This document shows, in pieces, positions 20,801 through 33,800 of a stretch of DNA of 64,000 bases. Numbering within the stretch: the stretch's first letter is position 1; each line of letters opens with the position of its first letter. The notes below the pieces were generated by a model. The model made no database searches, was not told the DNA's origin, and worked only from the letters and a program-made list of their open reading frames with translations. The DNA is from Brachypodius melanocephalos (taxonomy: Eukaryota; Chordata; Aves; Passeriformes; Pycnonotidae), in assembly GCA_013398615.1 (NCBI GenBank), contig VZSR01002355.1, positions 282,977 to 346,976 of the forward strand, read 5' to 3'. The translations under genes were made by a program, and so were the position numbers.

Positions 20801-22654
20801 TTCTTCTGAGTGCAGCATCATAGCAAGAGAGCACCCTGTATGGCTAAGATATTTAAATATTTGTATTTGCAAAAGGAAAAGATGGTTTCAGGTTGAAATT
20901 CTTTTCTTAGTTTGGGCATCATGTGTCTCATGTAAAAGCAGAACAGACGCCCAGGTTCTAGTGCCCGTTCCAGCTCAGAAATGGACTTTCCACGTGACCT
21001 TGATCAAATTAACCCCTCTACTTATCTGTAAAATGAACTTTCCTTTCATTAAGGAGCTCTATATATCATAAAATAAATTGCCAGTGACTTCATTAACTAC
21101 CACAATAAAAGGATTCTGGATGCTCATATGCAAATGTATGGCATGTAAACTAATGATATGATTTAACCGTGGATTTTACTCTTAGAATTTGGTGGTGTTA
21201 AACGAGAGAAACCTGTGTAAACTGTAGAATTTTCAGCCATTTTGCAGCCCTTAGGAACTTGGGGTGTTTTTCAACTGAAGTGGTTCTGAAGTTCTGTGTG
21301 TGCTGAGAAATGCTACTGTTCTAAAAGTCAGGTTCTCTAAGTCTGTCTCTAAAGCTTACTATCAGAACAAACTCACTCATGTGACCTTTTTCCTAAAAAT
21401 CTTAAAGGGTGAGGTTTCATGGGAATGTGAAATGCAATAGCTGTCACCACTGCTGCTAAAAATGTGGCTAGAGGAAAAGAGCTTTTGTCTTTTCCATTTG
21501 TTAACGAGGCATCAGAGCTGCACAAGAAGGGAAAGACCTCGTGTAATGTTCATTCACCTCTTCAGTAGAAAGCTCCCGGCTCAAGGTCGTGTTCTTTCCA
21601 GGCCTGGGCAAGAAATGGATCCCAGTGCTCCTGCTGCAAACACTGCCACTGCTCAGTGGCAGGGAATTCAAGGGAATCCAAACCTCCAGCAGGCCAGAAA
21701 GGCTGAGCAGGAGCATGGCTGGGCTGTGAGGGGTGGGAAGGTCCCAGCAGCAAATGGTGGCCCGACGTTGGCAGACGTGCACGGGCCGTCGTGCAGCTGC
21801 ACTCACGCACTGCAGATGGGTCCAGCAAACAGTGCTGGTGTTTTGTGCTGAGCTAAATCTGGCCCTTCATAACTTCTTGAATGAGCCTGCTGTTTGTCAG
21901 GGGTGTGCATACCTTTGGGGTTTGCCTAGAGCTAAAAAAAGTCAAGCCAGAAGTGTTGCTGTGAAGGACCTAATAGGCAAAGAACATAAAATGCCAAGAA
22001 ACCCACTGGTCCAGAATTACTTCAGGGATCAGCAGTATGTGCAAGATGAGGCTTTGGTGGTAAAAAAATAATATTTTTTCCACAGTTTTTGGTTGAAGTC
22101 ACTGGGCTGACTATTTCTATCTCTCTTGCAATTGATATCCCCAGGAACTGGTCTGTGGGGGCAGAGGATGAGGATCCATCTGTGTTAACTCTTGTATCTG
22201 CTGGTTCTGCTTTCTGTCAGAAATGAGCTAGTTTCTGACAGCTCTCAGGAGCGCAGCTCCAGTGCTCTCTAGTGGTCAGTGGCACCGAATTGTTTTTTGT
22301 GGTTGTGAAACAACAACTACTTTACTGCTGGCTGATCTCAGTAGTACTCAGAAGTATCTTGATGTTAACAGGTACTTTTCTCTTTGGGATTTCTAGGACA
22401 TAGAGAAGTTACTATGAAATATAAAATCTACAGAAGCAATGATTAGAACCAGGCATTGAAAATCACTCCTCAGTAATATTAATTATAACAAACAGTAAAA
22501 TTTGACATCGTCCTTTTTATTTTAAAAAGCATGAAAACAGTACAAAGAGAAGAATGAGGAAGTAAGTAAGAAGCAGCAGTCTGACCACAGAAAATAAGCT
22601 GACCCTTATGTTCTCCAGCAGCTGCTCAGTAGGTAGAGCTAATGATTCTCTTAA
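17833..22654. other. FABP2-PDE5A intergenic interval
   Basis: Mostly AT-rich sequence without gene models, apart from the exon-like stretch at 19975-20053. A weak CR1-like remnant may lie near 20309-20345. Open frames at 21462-22071 have no recognisable homology or splice context. Confidence 0.55.
19975..20053 (+). other. orphan exon-like coding stretch
   Basis: Between a plausible acceptor (TATTTTGGTTCAAG) and a strong donor (TCCA|GTGAGT), the frame starting at 19975 reads EDLLDAADVKAIQQENSALE followed by DYLGMS. It is hydrophilic and Glu/Gln/Asp-rich with spaced Leu/Ile/Val, like a short coiled coil. No ATG lies upstream in frame, and no partner exon was found nearby. It may be an exon of an unannotated gene, a pseudogene relic or chance. 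I do not recognise the protein. Confidence 0.3.
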
Positions 22655-25600
22655 GTAATGTAACAAGCTTTATTCTGAGAGGTCATGGGACAGAAGCAAG
22701 AGAGAACACATAACATTCAGAAGACTTTAATACTGCTTAAAGGCAAAACATCATTTACAGAGAAACCCCTTAACCTAGTACAAAAATACTGTGCCCGGAA
22801 ACTATATATTTGTTCAGGTATACAAATGGACAAACTCAGTGACTAGTGACTGTGATTAAGGTTTTTAATTAAACTTTATAATAGGAATGTATTTTAAAAC
22901 TATTTACAGTGCATTTCAAACGACATTCTTTAAGAGACACGTGCAGGTGTCTGCCATGTGAGTACAAAGAGGACTCAAATTCTAACTTCAGTTACATCCG
23001 TAAGGTACCTTGGGCATCAGTGGGAATTAGCTGAACCTGGCAAAGAGCAGGTGAGGCAGCTGTCACCAAGGGTAAGGGTTTGGTCCCTCGTTACAGGTAA
23101 AAAAAAGGTGGATTTGACCCATTCTTTCACTTTCTATACAGCTCAACCCAGCCCCCCTGAGGTAAATGGGAACCCCAAGATTGACTTCAGGTGGGCGTCT
23201 GAGCATGCCGAGCTGGTGCTGTGGGAGTCGGTGGGAACCAGCAGTTACAGAGCATTGTCACTTAAATACACATTTACGAACACTGGTACTCAGATACGAG
23301 TTTCTCTAGGGGAACACCTTCCTTATGTGGAACAGAAACTTTCCTGTGCAATTTCCATTCACCTCACAAACACCAAGAGAAAATACCCTGCTGTCACGAT
23401 TTGCTGCATTTAGCAAGTGTCACTAATTACCAGGACAGATTCCGAGATGTTTCTTCTTCCTGTCAAAGTCCAAACCAAAAAACTCAGCCCTCCTTATTTA
23501 CCGTACTCTGGCCAAACTCATTCTGCTACTCCAGCTTATGTTTTAAATTAGTATAAGCCTCTGAAAAAGTACAGCAGGGAACCGGGAAATAAAGCTGAAA
23601 CCTTGTGGAATGTAAACTGCATGTAATTTGACATGAAGGAAAAACCTGCAGCATCACAGAGGTAAGATTCTGAACAAATACTACTATATAAATTTGCTTG
23701 AAATATGAGGTCTTTATAAAACCTTAAAAAACATGTGAATTTATTATAAGTGAGGCCATTTTTTTTCATAAAAAGTCTTTGCAATGTTCTTATGCCTAAT
23801 TGGAAGGGACAGCAGCTGGATCACTCCTCTAATTTTAATGGCTTAGATCTGATTCTTCATTATCTTTCTGTATATTGGGTTGGAAAATCAGTTACCTGGT
23901 AATTTTGACAAACCTTCTGTATGAATTAGGTAAGCGTCCTGAATGTGTCAGTTCCTGCCACTACCAGGTAAAATGTATTGGGTTGGAATTCAGAAGATGC
24001 ATGCAATTGTCAGGGGTGATGCATAGAAACAGGCTTTGGTTCTTCCTTCTAAGGGAAAATCAGCTGATCATCAGTGAAATTAATTGTTTCCTTTTATCAG
24101 TAGCTCACTTGTACATGTGCTCTGTGAAGATAGGAGTAATCTGCTCTTAACTATAAAGGGCTTCTAATTAAAAATTAACACCATCTCCAAAATCAGCATT
24201 ACATTATTTTCCCCCCACCTTCTTTAACTGTGTGAGATAACAAAAAACCTAGGCCTTCTAGAGCTAATAGTGCACGTGTGGCTAATTTCTTGGAAAAGAA
24301 ATGGCACCTCCAGCTCAAGAGCCTCACTGTTATTTGGAATGAGAAAGAGGTAAGGGTTAATCAGTAATTTTGTGTATGTTAACACAAGTAATTTTTTTCA
24401 GAACAAACCAACAGATAAAAGTGCATTTTAAGCATTAAACTCTGCTGTGGAGTAAGCTTGAAAGAAAACACATTTGTGTCTGAGATCAAGTAGGACACTA
24501 ACTTAGTTGTCTTCACTGAGAGGAGTATTACGAATTAGTGGGACAAAACCTCGTGCCCAGAGATTTAAATCGAAAATGTGACAATGGTTTCAATGGAGTT
24601 AGGGCTGAACTGACAAAGTGATAAACTCCATTTCAGTAGGCTTCTTGTGGAAGCCACACTGCTTCTTACAGGTAGACAATATAAACGGGGGAGAAGGTGT
24701 TTGGGAGCTGACTGAAATGATGGTGGAATTAATGACAGCTGTGTGGCTGGAATCCACCAGCTGGCTTTCAAAATGTTGAATGCTGGAGATAGTGAACTTC
24801 AAGCAGCAACCCTGTAGCCAGGCTGTGTTTGGGAGTTTTTTCCCCCGATTTGTCCCCTATCTACATTGTGAAAGGAAGGAGCAGTTTCTGCCGGTCATTC
24901 AAACAAAGCCATGACACAGAACCAGCACACTCTGATTTTGCCTTCAGGCAGAGTAAAACATTGTGTAAAGGCTTTGAATTTCATGAAATACAGCACTCTG
25001 CACTTTTAAGGTTCTTAAAGCAGTAGTTTAAAGGCTTTGGTTTTGTAGAAATATATATACAGATACAGGTGTGTTATTTAAATATTTATTTACTAGGAAC
25101 CGTATTTATATGTATGTTCCAACATTTATAGTGGAAGAGATTCTGTGGGATAAATGTGTACAGATATGTGATTAAATATATGCACATACTGTATAACCGT
25201 TCCTTTTAAGTGAACCTTTCAAAAAAGGAACATCATGCCCTTTTTTTCAAGTCAAAGATACGAATCCAGCACTCCTTTGTAGCATTTATAAATTTAGTTG
25301 TAATAAAGCTTTGCTGAACACACAATGTAGCAAAGAAACACTGGAATATTCATGTCAAAGTTACATCACTACACTGTGATATCATCATCGTTATCTGCTG
25401 TGTTGTCACCACGATTTACTAGTCTCAACCCTAATAACAAGAATACTCCTTTATATACATATATTTTATTTGTATTTATATTAAATATGTATCTCATCAG
25501 TTAGCATAATAATTATATTTCAGTATGTCAAGCACTCAAGGAAAAGACTATACAAGGACTATGCAAATCCTGAAACAAAGTTTTCTATTTATCAAAAGTA

Positions 25601-27667
25601 CCTAAAACTTTTCTGAGGGGGGATTGTGTTTGGAGGGGGCAGGCTGCTGTCACCTGCATAGTGTGTATTCATAGAAATACACATAGGGAGTACTGCAAAA
25701 CAGCACTCCTGGAAGTCTTAGGCAGTGCCGAAATCCATCTATTTTTTAAAATTTGTTGGGACAGAATAAGGAGAAATACTTCTATCGGAAAGTGTTTTCG
25801 AATTCACAGCTGCAACAATTTACTATTGGTGCTCCCTAGAGAAGTTTGAGATAGGACTTAATCAGTGGCAATTTAGGGTGGCAGAAATGCTGCTGACTGT
25901 CAGAATACCTTGTTCTACATTTAAACGTCTATAACTCAGTATAATCAAACATTTTGAAACATTTGCTTCATCTTCTCTTAGCTTTTGGCATAGTTTATCT
26001 AAAAGAAGAACTTGATAAAAAGGGGGAGTTTTCCCTATCTTTCTGACCAGCTCTTACAAGTTGGGTTGACAATCTCCTGGGAGGAAGAATTTATTGCAGT
26101 TTCCTGCTAGAATTTCCTGGATCATTGTGATAGAACTGAATTCCCACACTTCAAAGTGCAATGCCAAATGTGCTACTTTTGCCAAATGCAGTTGCTGATT
26201 TTAACTAAAAAAAAAAGAAAATCATTATTACAGATTAAAAAACTGGAGCATTTTGTGTGTCTCTGTGCAGCCAAAGTTCCATGTGCTGCTAATGCATTTT
26301 AGACTGCTGATGTTCTTCTCCTGTCTGCTTCAAGAATAGTACTCTCCTTGTATTCCTCTTTTGGGATTTGTCCAATGTGTATATTGTCTTCAATCGGTTC
26401 CCTATTCCAAATCATTTTATTAATCATCTTCATTTAAATAACACTTTTTTTTTTTTTACATGCACGTTAATTGATTTCTTACCTTTCAGAACATTAATGC
26501 CTCACACACAATTGGCAAATCCCTGTAGCACTCTTGGCTATTTTTGCTTTTGGTATTATTTTTTTCCTATTTCGTCAAGACACAATGATTAATCATTTTG
26601 AGCTCATGTTAAAGATGACTTTTAAGAGATGTTAACGTGAAATGTTCTCCTAAGCGGTCATAGCCATTTCATAGCAACACTGGCCTGAGGAATCAGTCAC
26701 TGATGGTCACCAGGAGCGTGCCCTTCCTGCAGCACTCATTCAGCTTTTCACCTCTTGCTCTTGCAGTCATTCTCTTCTGCCTGTGATCCAGTCTGTTGGT
26801 TAGATGATGTTAAAATCAACTTCCAACTGAAGTTAAAACCAAGTACAAACCCAATCCTGTGTTGTTTCCGTTTCTCCGTGTGTTCCTTGCCGCTTTCCAC
26901 GGGAGCTGTTCTTCCATGGCAGCCTGTCAGTTATGTTGGGACGTTTCATTGGTCTTCAAGCAGTTTCCATTGCGCAGGGATAATTCAGACACCTCTACTA
27001 CAAAACAAGACTGCCATTGCCTAATACTTCACAGGGGTCTTAGAAATTTCTTCAGCTGGAATAACACATTTGCTCAGACATCCATCTAATATGGAAAAAA
27101 CCCAAACCCTACTGGCTGCACAGATTTTGGGGCTTTTCACCTCAGAGCCCAGTTCTGCTTTCTGAGAGAGGTTAGCAACAGCCTGTGCTGGAATAGGCTC
27201 CCCAGAATGAGTCCCAATCTTTGCTCTGAACCTCTGGAAAGAGAACAGGCAAGACCGCTCAATACTTTTATAATATAACACAGCAAGATGGGAAGAGGGA
27301 GAGAAAAGGTGCAAAATGCAGTAGTCTTTCAGATACTGGCCACAACACAATCACTAAACAACTATGTACATCTGGAGGCTCTCAGCACAGTCAGTGCCTG
27401 CACCAGTACCTCCTTGGGGGGTGGGTGGGGTAGCAAAAACCACCCCTGCAGGTCTTCTTCCATCTCAGTCAGATGTAATAAAAGAAACATCCTGTCTTCA
27501 GATCATCTTGGCATCTACACAGTCGTGCTCTATCTTGAAATGTAGAAACAATAATACAGCAGTGGCAAAACATAAGCCCAATTCATACAGTGTTTAGCAA
27601 AACGCAGAACTCCCCTATTACTGTGTCTCCTACGTGAACTTGAGCTTGTGGTGGTGCAATGAGCATC
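22655..27667 (-). other. PDE5A: PDE5A 3'UTR (probable extent)
   Basis: Sequence downstream of the PDE5A stop on the minus strand, without coding signal. Minus-strand AATAAA hexamers appear at about 26093, 25085 and 22669 (context CAGAATAAAGC). Mammalian PDE5A messages carry a 3'UTR of several kilobases, so the distal signal is plausible. The true end is not determined. Confidence 0.4.
22669..22674 (-). terminator. PDE5A: candidate distal PDE5A poly(A) signal
   Basis: AATAAA on the minus strand, about 5.0 kb after the stop codon. Several earlier hexamers compete with it. Confidence 0.3.
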
Positions 27668-27802
27668 TCAGTTCCGTTTGCCTTGGTTGCTTTCTCCATT
27701 GATCAGGTTCTCCTGCTGCTCAGCCAAGGCTTGCCATTTCTGCCTGTTTTTTCTGCAGCCATCCAGCAAAGGGGAGCAGGCCTCTGACACGTGCGTTAGG
27801 GC
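27668..27802 (-). CDS. PDE5A: PDE5A exon 21 (last coding)
   Basis: Acceptor AATTTATTTCAG. Forty-four codons, ALTHVSEACSPLLDGCRKNR and onward to the C-terminus GKRN, with the stop at 27670-27668. The end is one residue shorter than human. Confidence 0.97.
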   Translation of the reverse strand, partial: ALTHVSEACSPLLDGCRKNRQKWQALAEQQENLINGESNQGKRN

Positions 27803-30800
27803 CTGAAATAAATTGAGAACACGGAAGAGAGATGGCATTCCATTTTTCATTTGAAAATGGACAATGAAACTCGTCTCTCTCTTTTTTTTTTTTTTCAGAT
27901 TTATGAACTTAGGGGAAGGCTTGTAGATCATTGATTGCACTGGTTGCATTGATTACACAAGAGGGGGGTACAATTTGGGCTAGGTTCACTTGGTAACTGT
28001 AGATAGCAGCAGCAGTGCATATTTCAGTGTAAATAATGCCAGTTTTTCTGGTCTTTTCATCAATGGAAAGGTAAAGCTATCCCCTAACAAGAGGAAATAT
28101 AGATGTTCAGGCTCTAGAACTGTGGGCATTCAAGCCTGCTCAGGTGTTCTGTTCAAATGTTTTCTGTTTGTCCCATCTGTACCTTTGCAGAGACGCTCAC
28201 TCTTCTTTCAGTGGCCTACCTCCTACTGGAGACAGTTTTCTGGGGCTTCAAAGCAAAGGCTGGCTTATTTTCCTGACAGTTTCTACAGCACTGTGTTTCT
28301 ACAGAAACACTTGATTTTCAGGGACAGCAGCTAGTAGCTCCCTTTCTCTATCCCTGGTTCTCTTGAAGTGGGGAACGCGCATTCTTTTTAGAAAAGTTTA
28401 TCGTGTCAGAAGGAAAAATTCAAGTCATCATCCTGTTCCTCGCACTGGAAGGTTCCTAAGAATTCAGTTATCTGTTCATCTCCTTTCTTTTTCTCACCTT
28501 GGTTTCTCTTAGATACTTGCTACAGTTCAAATAAACAGACTTTCACTCTAATGATGTACTGGTTTAAAAGAATCCCAGAAATCATTACGTTGCGTTTCAC
28601 ACTATATTTGACCAAGCAGCTTTTCACACAGTTTGTGACCAGGAAAAAGAAGCCTTTCAGTGAATTATCTCCTGCAATGCTTTGGTGTGTGATGAAAGAA
28701 AAGGAAAAGAAGGGGATGTCAAGTGGAAAAATTGGGTCAGTTTCCTTTACATAGGAGATTGTCACCTTTTGTATGACAGATTCTGAATTCTTTAAAAGAT
28801 GTTCTACCAATGCACTACCTGAATACCATTCTTTCTCTAGAGGTCAAAGCATTAGTTTTGTGACTTTCCCTGATAATCCAGAATATAACCCAGGGACATA
28901 ACACCAATTGCACAGAACACGGCATTTTTACTAGGTTTAAAAAAATCGTGTCAAAATATATTAATCTGAAAAATATACACCTAATTATAAATACTAAAAG
29001 AACGATTCCTTCAACAGAATGATGAACCATATGTAATACAAAATAGAAAGTATTTTCTAACTGAGGGGCTAGTTTTTAATTTGATTTTTTATTCTAACTG
29101 TGAGCAGCAGCTCTGGTTTCAGATATTTGCTGTTCTTCCTTAGGCACCGTACCTCATACAGCTGCAAGCAAACAGCATCTATGAATCCAACCTGCATGCT
29201 GGGAATTTTGTTTTTCTTCTCTCTGTTCATTAGATCCTGCAGATAATAAGTAAACAAGCTCTGTGTTTAAATTCATTAAATAAAAAAACTCAACCAACAC
29301 CAAAGAGAGAGTTTGGAATTAAAAAGCAATACCTTAAACAGCACAGCAAGCTCAGCACAGCGGGGTATCCTTACAGATGTTACAACGAAGGGAATTGGAC
29401 TGCATGACTTCCCTCGGGAGGCTGGCTTTGGGTTGAGAGAGCCCAGATAACCAGGCAAACTTACTGGGTCTGGATAACTGCAAATAGGTACCAATTTAGG
29501 AATGTCTTTCCTGGCCAATTTAGTAACACTGACTTAAAGGAAATGATACTGTCTGTTCTGGTTCAGAGATAATGACACACTAGTGGTGTTTTGGAACCAC
29601 AGGACTAAACTGACTACCAGGAAGACAGGGAAGGAGCTGGTCCTGTATTGTGGGCAGCGGGAGAAATTTTAAGTGCTGTTTCCGAAAGACGTTTTGCGAG
29701 GGATGATTCTGCCGCTTACCGTGGGTTCTATGTTGAGTTCCTTGCGCTCTTTATCTCCTTGATCAAAGAACTCAGTAGCCACCAGCTCAGCAATCTGTAA
29801 GAGATTTCACTCCCTGAGAGCTCTGAAAGTTTGCTTGCTACCTACAGACAAGAGTGGTTCCTATCTCTCCTTAGGATATATCATATTATCCCCCACACAC
29901 ATTGGGAGACTCCAGCTCTGCATTCCACCACTGCCTTTGCAATGAGGACTGGGTGGAAGAAATAAACTTTAATGCAGTTGGCATTTAGGAAATCTTAAAA
30001 ATTAAATACATACCCGTTGCTGGACTGGCCATGGTTTGGTTATGGCTGATAAGTCACAAGCAGTCATCAGCATTGCTCTGCAGAACAAACAGAAAGAAAA
30101 GGAATGGAATATAGAATTTCAAGGAACATCAAGTCAGAAAAACAAGTGAAACGAAATCCAAGTTATAAATGTAACTCCACATGCTATTTAACAAAGTCTC
30201 TTATACAGGTTGCACACTCGGTACTTGAGACCCAGGGAGTTCAGTGTCCTGTGTGACAACGCCAGCTTGGACAGCCCAGAGCACCAAGACCCGCTGGGTT
30301 TAATGAAGTTTGCAGCAACACGGGATGGGAAATTGGGTACCCGGTAATAGTAACTGACTTCTTGATTATTCTGCTTTTACTTACAAAAAGAGCTCCTTTT
30401 GTGAGGGATCGTCCCAATTGAACTGCTTCTTCCTTAGAAGTTCAAAAAATTCTCCTCTCCTCCTTTAAAAGAAGTTAAAACAAAAGATTTTGCAGGATGC
30501 TGACATGATGCTAACACCCAGCAATGATTATCCAGCCCAAGCTTCCTCTGACTTACTTGATGTACAGTGCCAAGTCTGTGGCAAGAATGGCTTGTTTTAT
30601 CATTTTCAGTGTAGCCTTGTATTCTTCAATGGAAAGGCTGCTGAGAATCTGATTCCCCTTTAGAAAAAAAGCCCAAAACAGTGCTATCAGTGAAATGGGC
30701 AACAGCACACTTTGCTAAAGTGTCTCTCAGTTACCAAATCATTACGAGCAGCTTGCTGATATCTGAGGTCATTCTGTTACCCTCCTTCCTCTTGCAGATG

Positions 30801-33800
30801 CCCCAGTTTAAAAATAAAAATTCCAGTCTTCTTGAGTAATGGCAGAAAGCACCACAGCAGCAACATCATCAGTGACCATTACAAAATGAAACCGCAAGCA
30901 GAGCAACATCAAATCCTTCAAGTGCATTTCATTCATTAAAATCACATTTGTCACTGGCTGTAGCACAGCCTCTCTTTCTTCTTCTTTCCCTGAAGCAGAG
31001 CAATTATAATAGATTCCCATACCTGCCCATACACCTCTGGTAAAGGAAAATATTTTTCTTTTATGAAGCAGCACAAACATCAATTTATTAAATAGAAACA
31101 TGAGCTCAGCAGCTCCCTGTTAAACCAAAGCACTGGTGAAATGGCATTCTCCTCCACTGTTTTTCCATATTTGCCTACCCAAATAGGAAAAAATCACTAC
31201 AATACCAGAAGTACCACAAACCGTGGCACAAAAGCAACAGTCCTTTGAAAGGATTGCGAATGCTAATTGAGAATTAGTTAATAGCATCAAACAAGAGGAA
31301 TGTAGTTTTATTTGCATATTTACTAAAGTTAGGTTTGGCTTCGCTTTGGAATGTCAACATGAGCAGCGTTTAGTTTGGTCTCATCGGGGCTGCTTTGTGT
31401 ATGTGTAGGCTGGAATGTTTTTGAAAAGAGAGGAAGGACTGGGGTTTGTTTGGTGGTTCGTAAGAGGTCATGAAAATGGCAGCAAAGGCTCTTGTTTCCT
31501 TTGGTCCAAGGAAGCAGGTACTCAGGGGGATGTTAGCAAGGCTTCCCTTACCAGGCAGCACTTGGAAGGCTTTGGTGGCACTCAGCAACAGAACTGTGAT
31601 TTCCATGTTGCTGCATTTGCTTTCTTTACCCAAAAAGGAATAAAGAGCACTTAAGAACATATAAGGGTGGGATTCTATCCAGAAGCTAAAAATAGAAAGT
31701 AAAATAGTTTCCTTCAGCATGCACAGGAATGTGGCACTCACTGGACTATTCAGGATCATAAGGCATTGATCAAAATGGTGATGCTCCATGATTGAGTGGC
31801 AATACAGCTGAGCCAGGGGATGTTCGCTTCTGAGGAGGAAAAAGATGGAGAAATCAAATTAGACAATCATATTAGTGATCCAGAAATAACTTCCCTTTTA
31901 ACATCCTCTTTGTAGGAATACGGATAAAAAGATAATGCTGTTCTTTTGTCAGAGCACTGACAGCTCTGATTTTCTGCCTTCTCTGCCTGTAGAGCCCAGC
32001 AGCACAGAAGGAGTGAGAACGTAATACAAGGTTCCATAAGGAGTGAAAGTTCCTGTATAGCAAGCAAAGGTCACACCGAGAGTTCATTCACCAGCGCAGT
32101 TTAGGAGACAATTTTGGTTTCTGTAACGTGTTCTTAAACACCCACCGGGCACATTTAGTCAGCTCAGCAGCTGAACTTGTAAGTACTAACGCAAACCTAA
32201 CAGGAAACCCGCCGATACCAATGGAAAAATCCCTGCTGAACTCAGTGCAACACGGTGCTGAGCCCAAAATGTTGATGGAGTAATTTCCTAGTGTTAGTAA
32301 CTGTGCTGGCGTTTCATCACCGCTATTGTCACGACCAAACTACTGCAACAGTGCTACCCTACCCTTTGCCCAGGGTAGAATCCAAAAGGGAAGCTGCCTA
32401 GAGGCCGACAGTGACGCTGATTGTACTCCAGACAGTGAAAAACAGCAGGAAACCAATTGTGTAGGTACAGAACTTAAAAATACCTTAATGCAAAACTTAA
32501 AAGTGTCTTTCTGTAGAAAATAGAATTTGCTGTTTGAGTAGCTTTAGTCAAAGTACAGAAACTCCTCCTTTCTTCAGGATTTCCAGTTTCTCCCTGTTCC
32601 TTGTTGAATAATACAGTTCTTGGTTTTTGCTGCTCTGTCTTAATTTTCAGCCTCTGGTCCCACATTGCTCACGTCATCTCTTAAACTAAATCTGGATTCT
32701 TTTGGAAGTCTATTTTGCTGATGATCCTGGACCTTTTACTCTAATTATAATCTGACCTACAAATGTTTAATTGTGTCAGTAGCTCTTTTTTAGCATATAA
32801 TTCCATGAGATTTTCTGTATGGTTAAGGATCACTCACAGGGCTTAGAGGTGCAGGACTGGATTCCTGTGTGAGTGAGTACACAGAGGCTCAAATAAAAGT
32901 AATAAGAGGAGACTCCAGGGATTTAGGAAGCACAAAAATGTGGAGAGAAAGATGGAAAGACAAACAAAAACACAAAAAGGGAGATTAAAGGCTGCAAGCC
33001 CCTGAGGAATATGGGCTGCCTGCCCAGCATCTCCTCTGAGACCACCACAAAAGGGGCGTAGAGCAAATGTTCTCGTGTGTTTCTCTAAGGAAACAAACCA
33101 CGGGATGGTGCCAACACATGCTGGGTGAAATTCCCATTGAATTAAGTGGGATGCATAGTGTGTCCCCCAGAGTTCATCCTGACTGGAGAGAGACATATGT
33201 GAGAAATCTCTTAGGTTATCTTCCCAAGTACTGCTCCAAGCCAGAGCTTGCTTAGTACTCACAGACCCTGCCTGGGGCTGGAAATAAATTCAGGTCCAAC
33301 TCCTGTAGTGGCACTTCTGTCAAACCCCCACTCCGGGCACTGTGGCTTTCTGAGCACAGGGGTTTGGTTATGCAGCTCTCCGTGCTTCCTACTTTGCATG
33401 TGGGACTGCAGCAAAAAGAAAATAACCCCCTCTGCATAACTACCAAAGGGCCTTCAAGCAGTTCCCTTTCTGTAACTTCTACTGCCAGGACCATTTCAAC
33501 TTCTGAAACCCTGCTGCTTAAGAAAAGAATCATACACTGAATATCCACTCTCCCTGCTTCAAAGGAGAAAACAAAAGGGATCTGTTCCTAGAAATAAATA
33601 TTTTGTATTTGGGTTTAAAAAAAGAAATTCATGGGACTTTCTATTGAGAAAGAAATTATTAAGCTATAGCCATCTCAGCTTTACAGCATGCGTAAATGTT
33701 AGATTTTGCTGTCTATGACACTTTCCCAGGACATTTTTGAGAGGAGATGACGCATCTCCAGATGTCTTCCAGGAAATTTATTTTTAAATAAATAAAGCAA

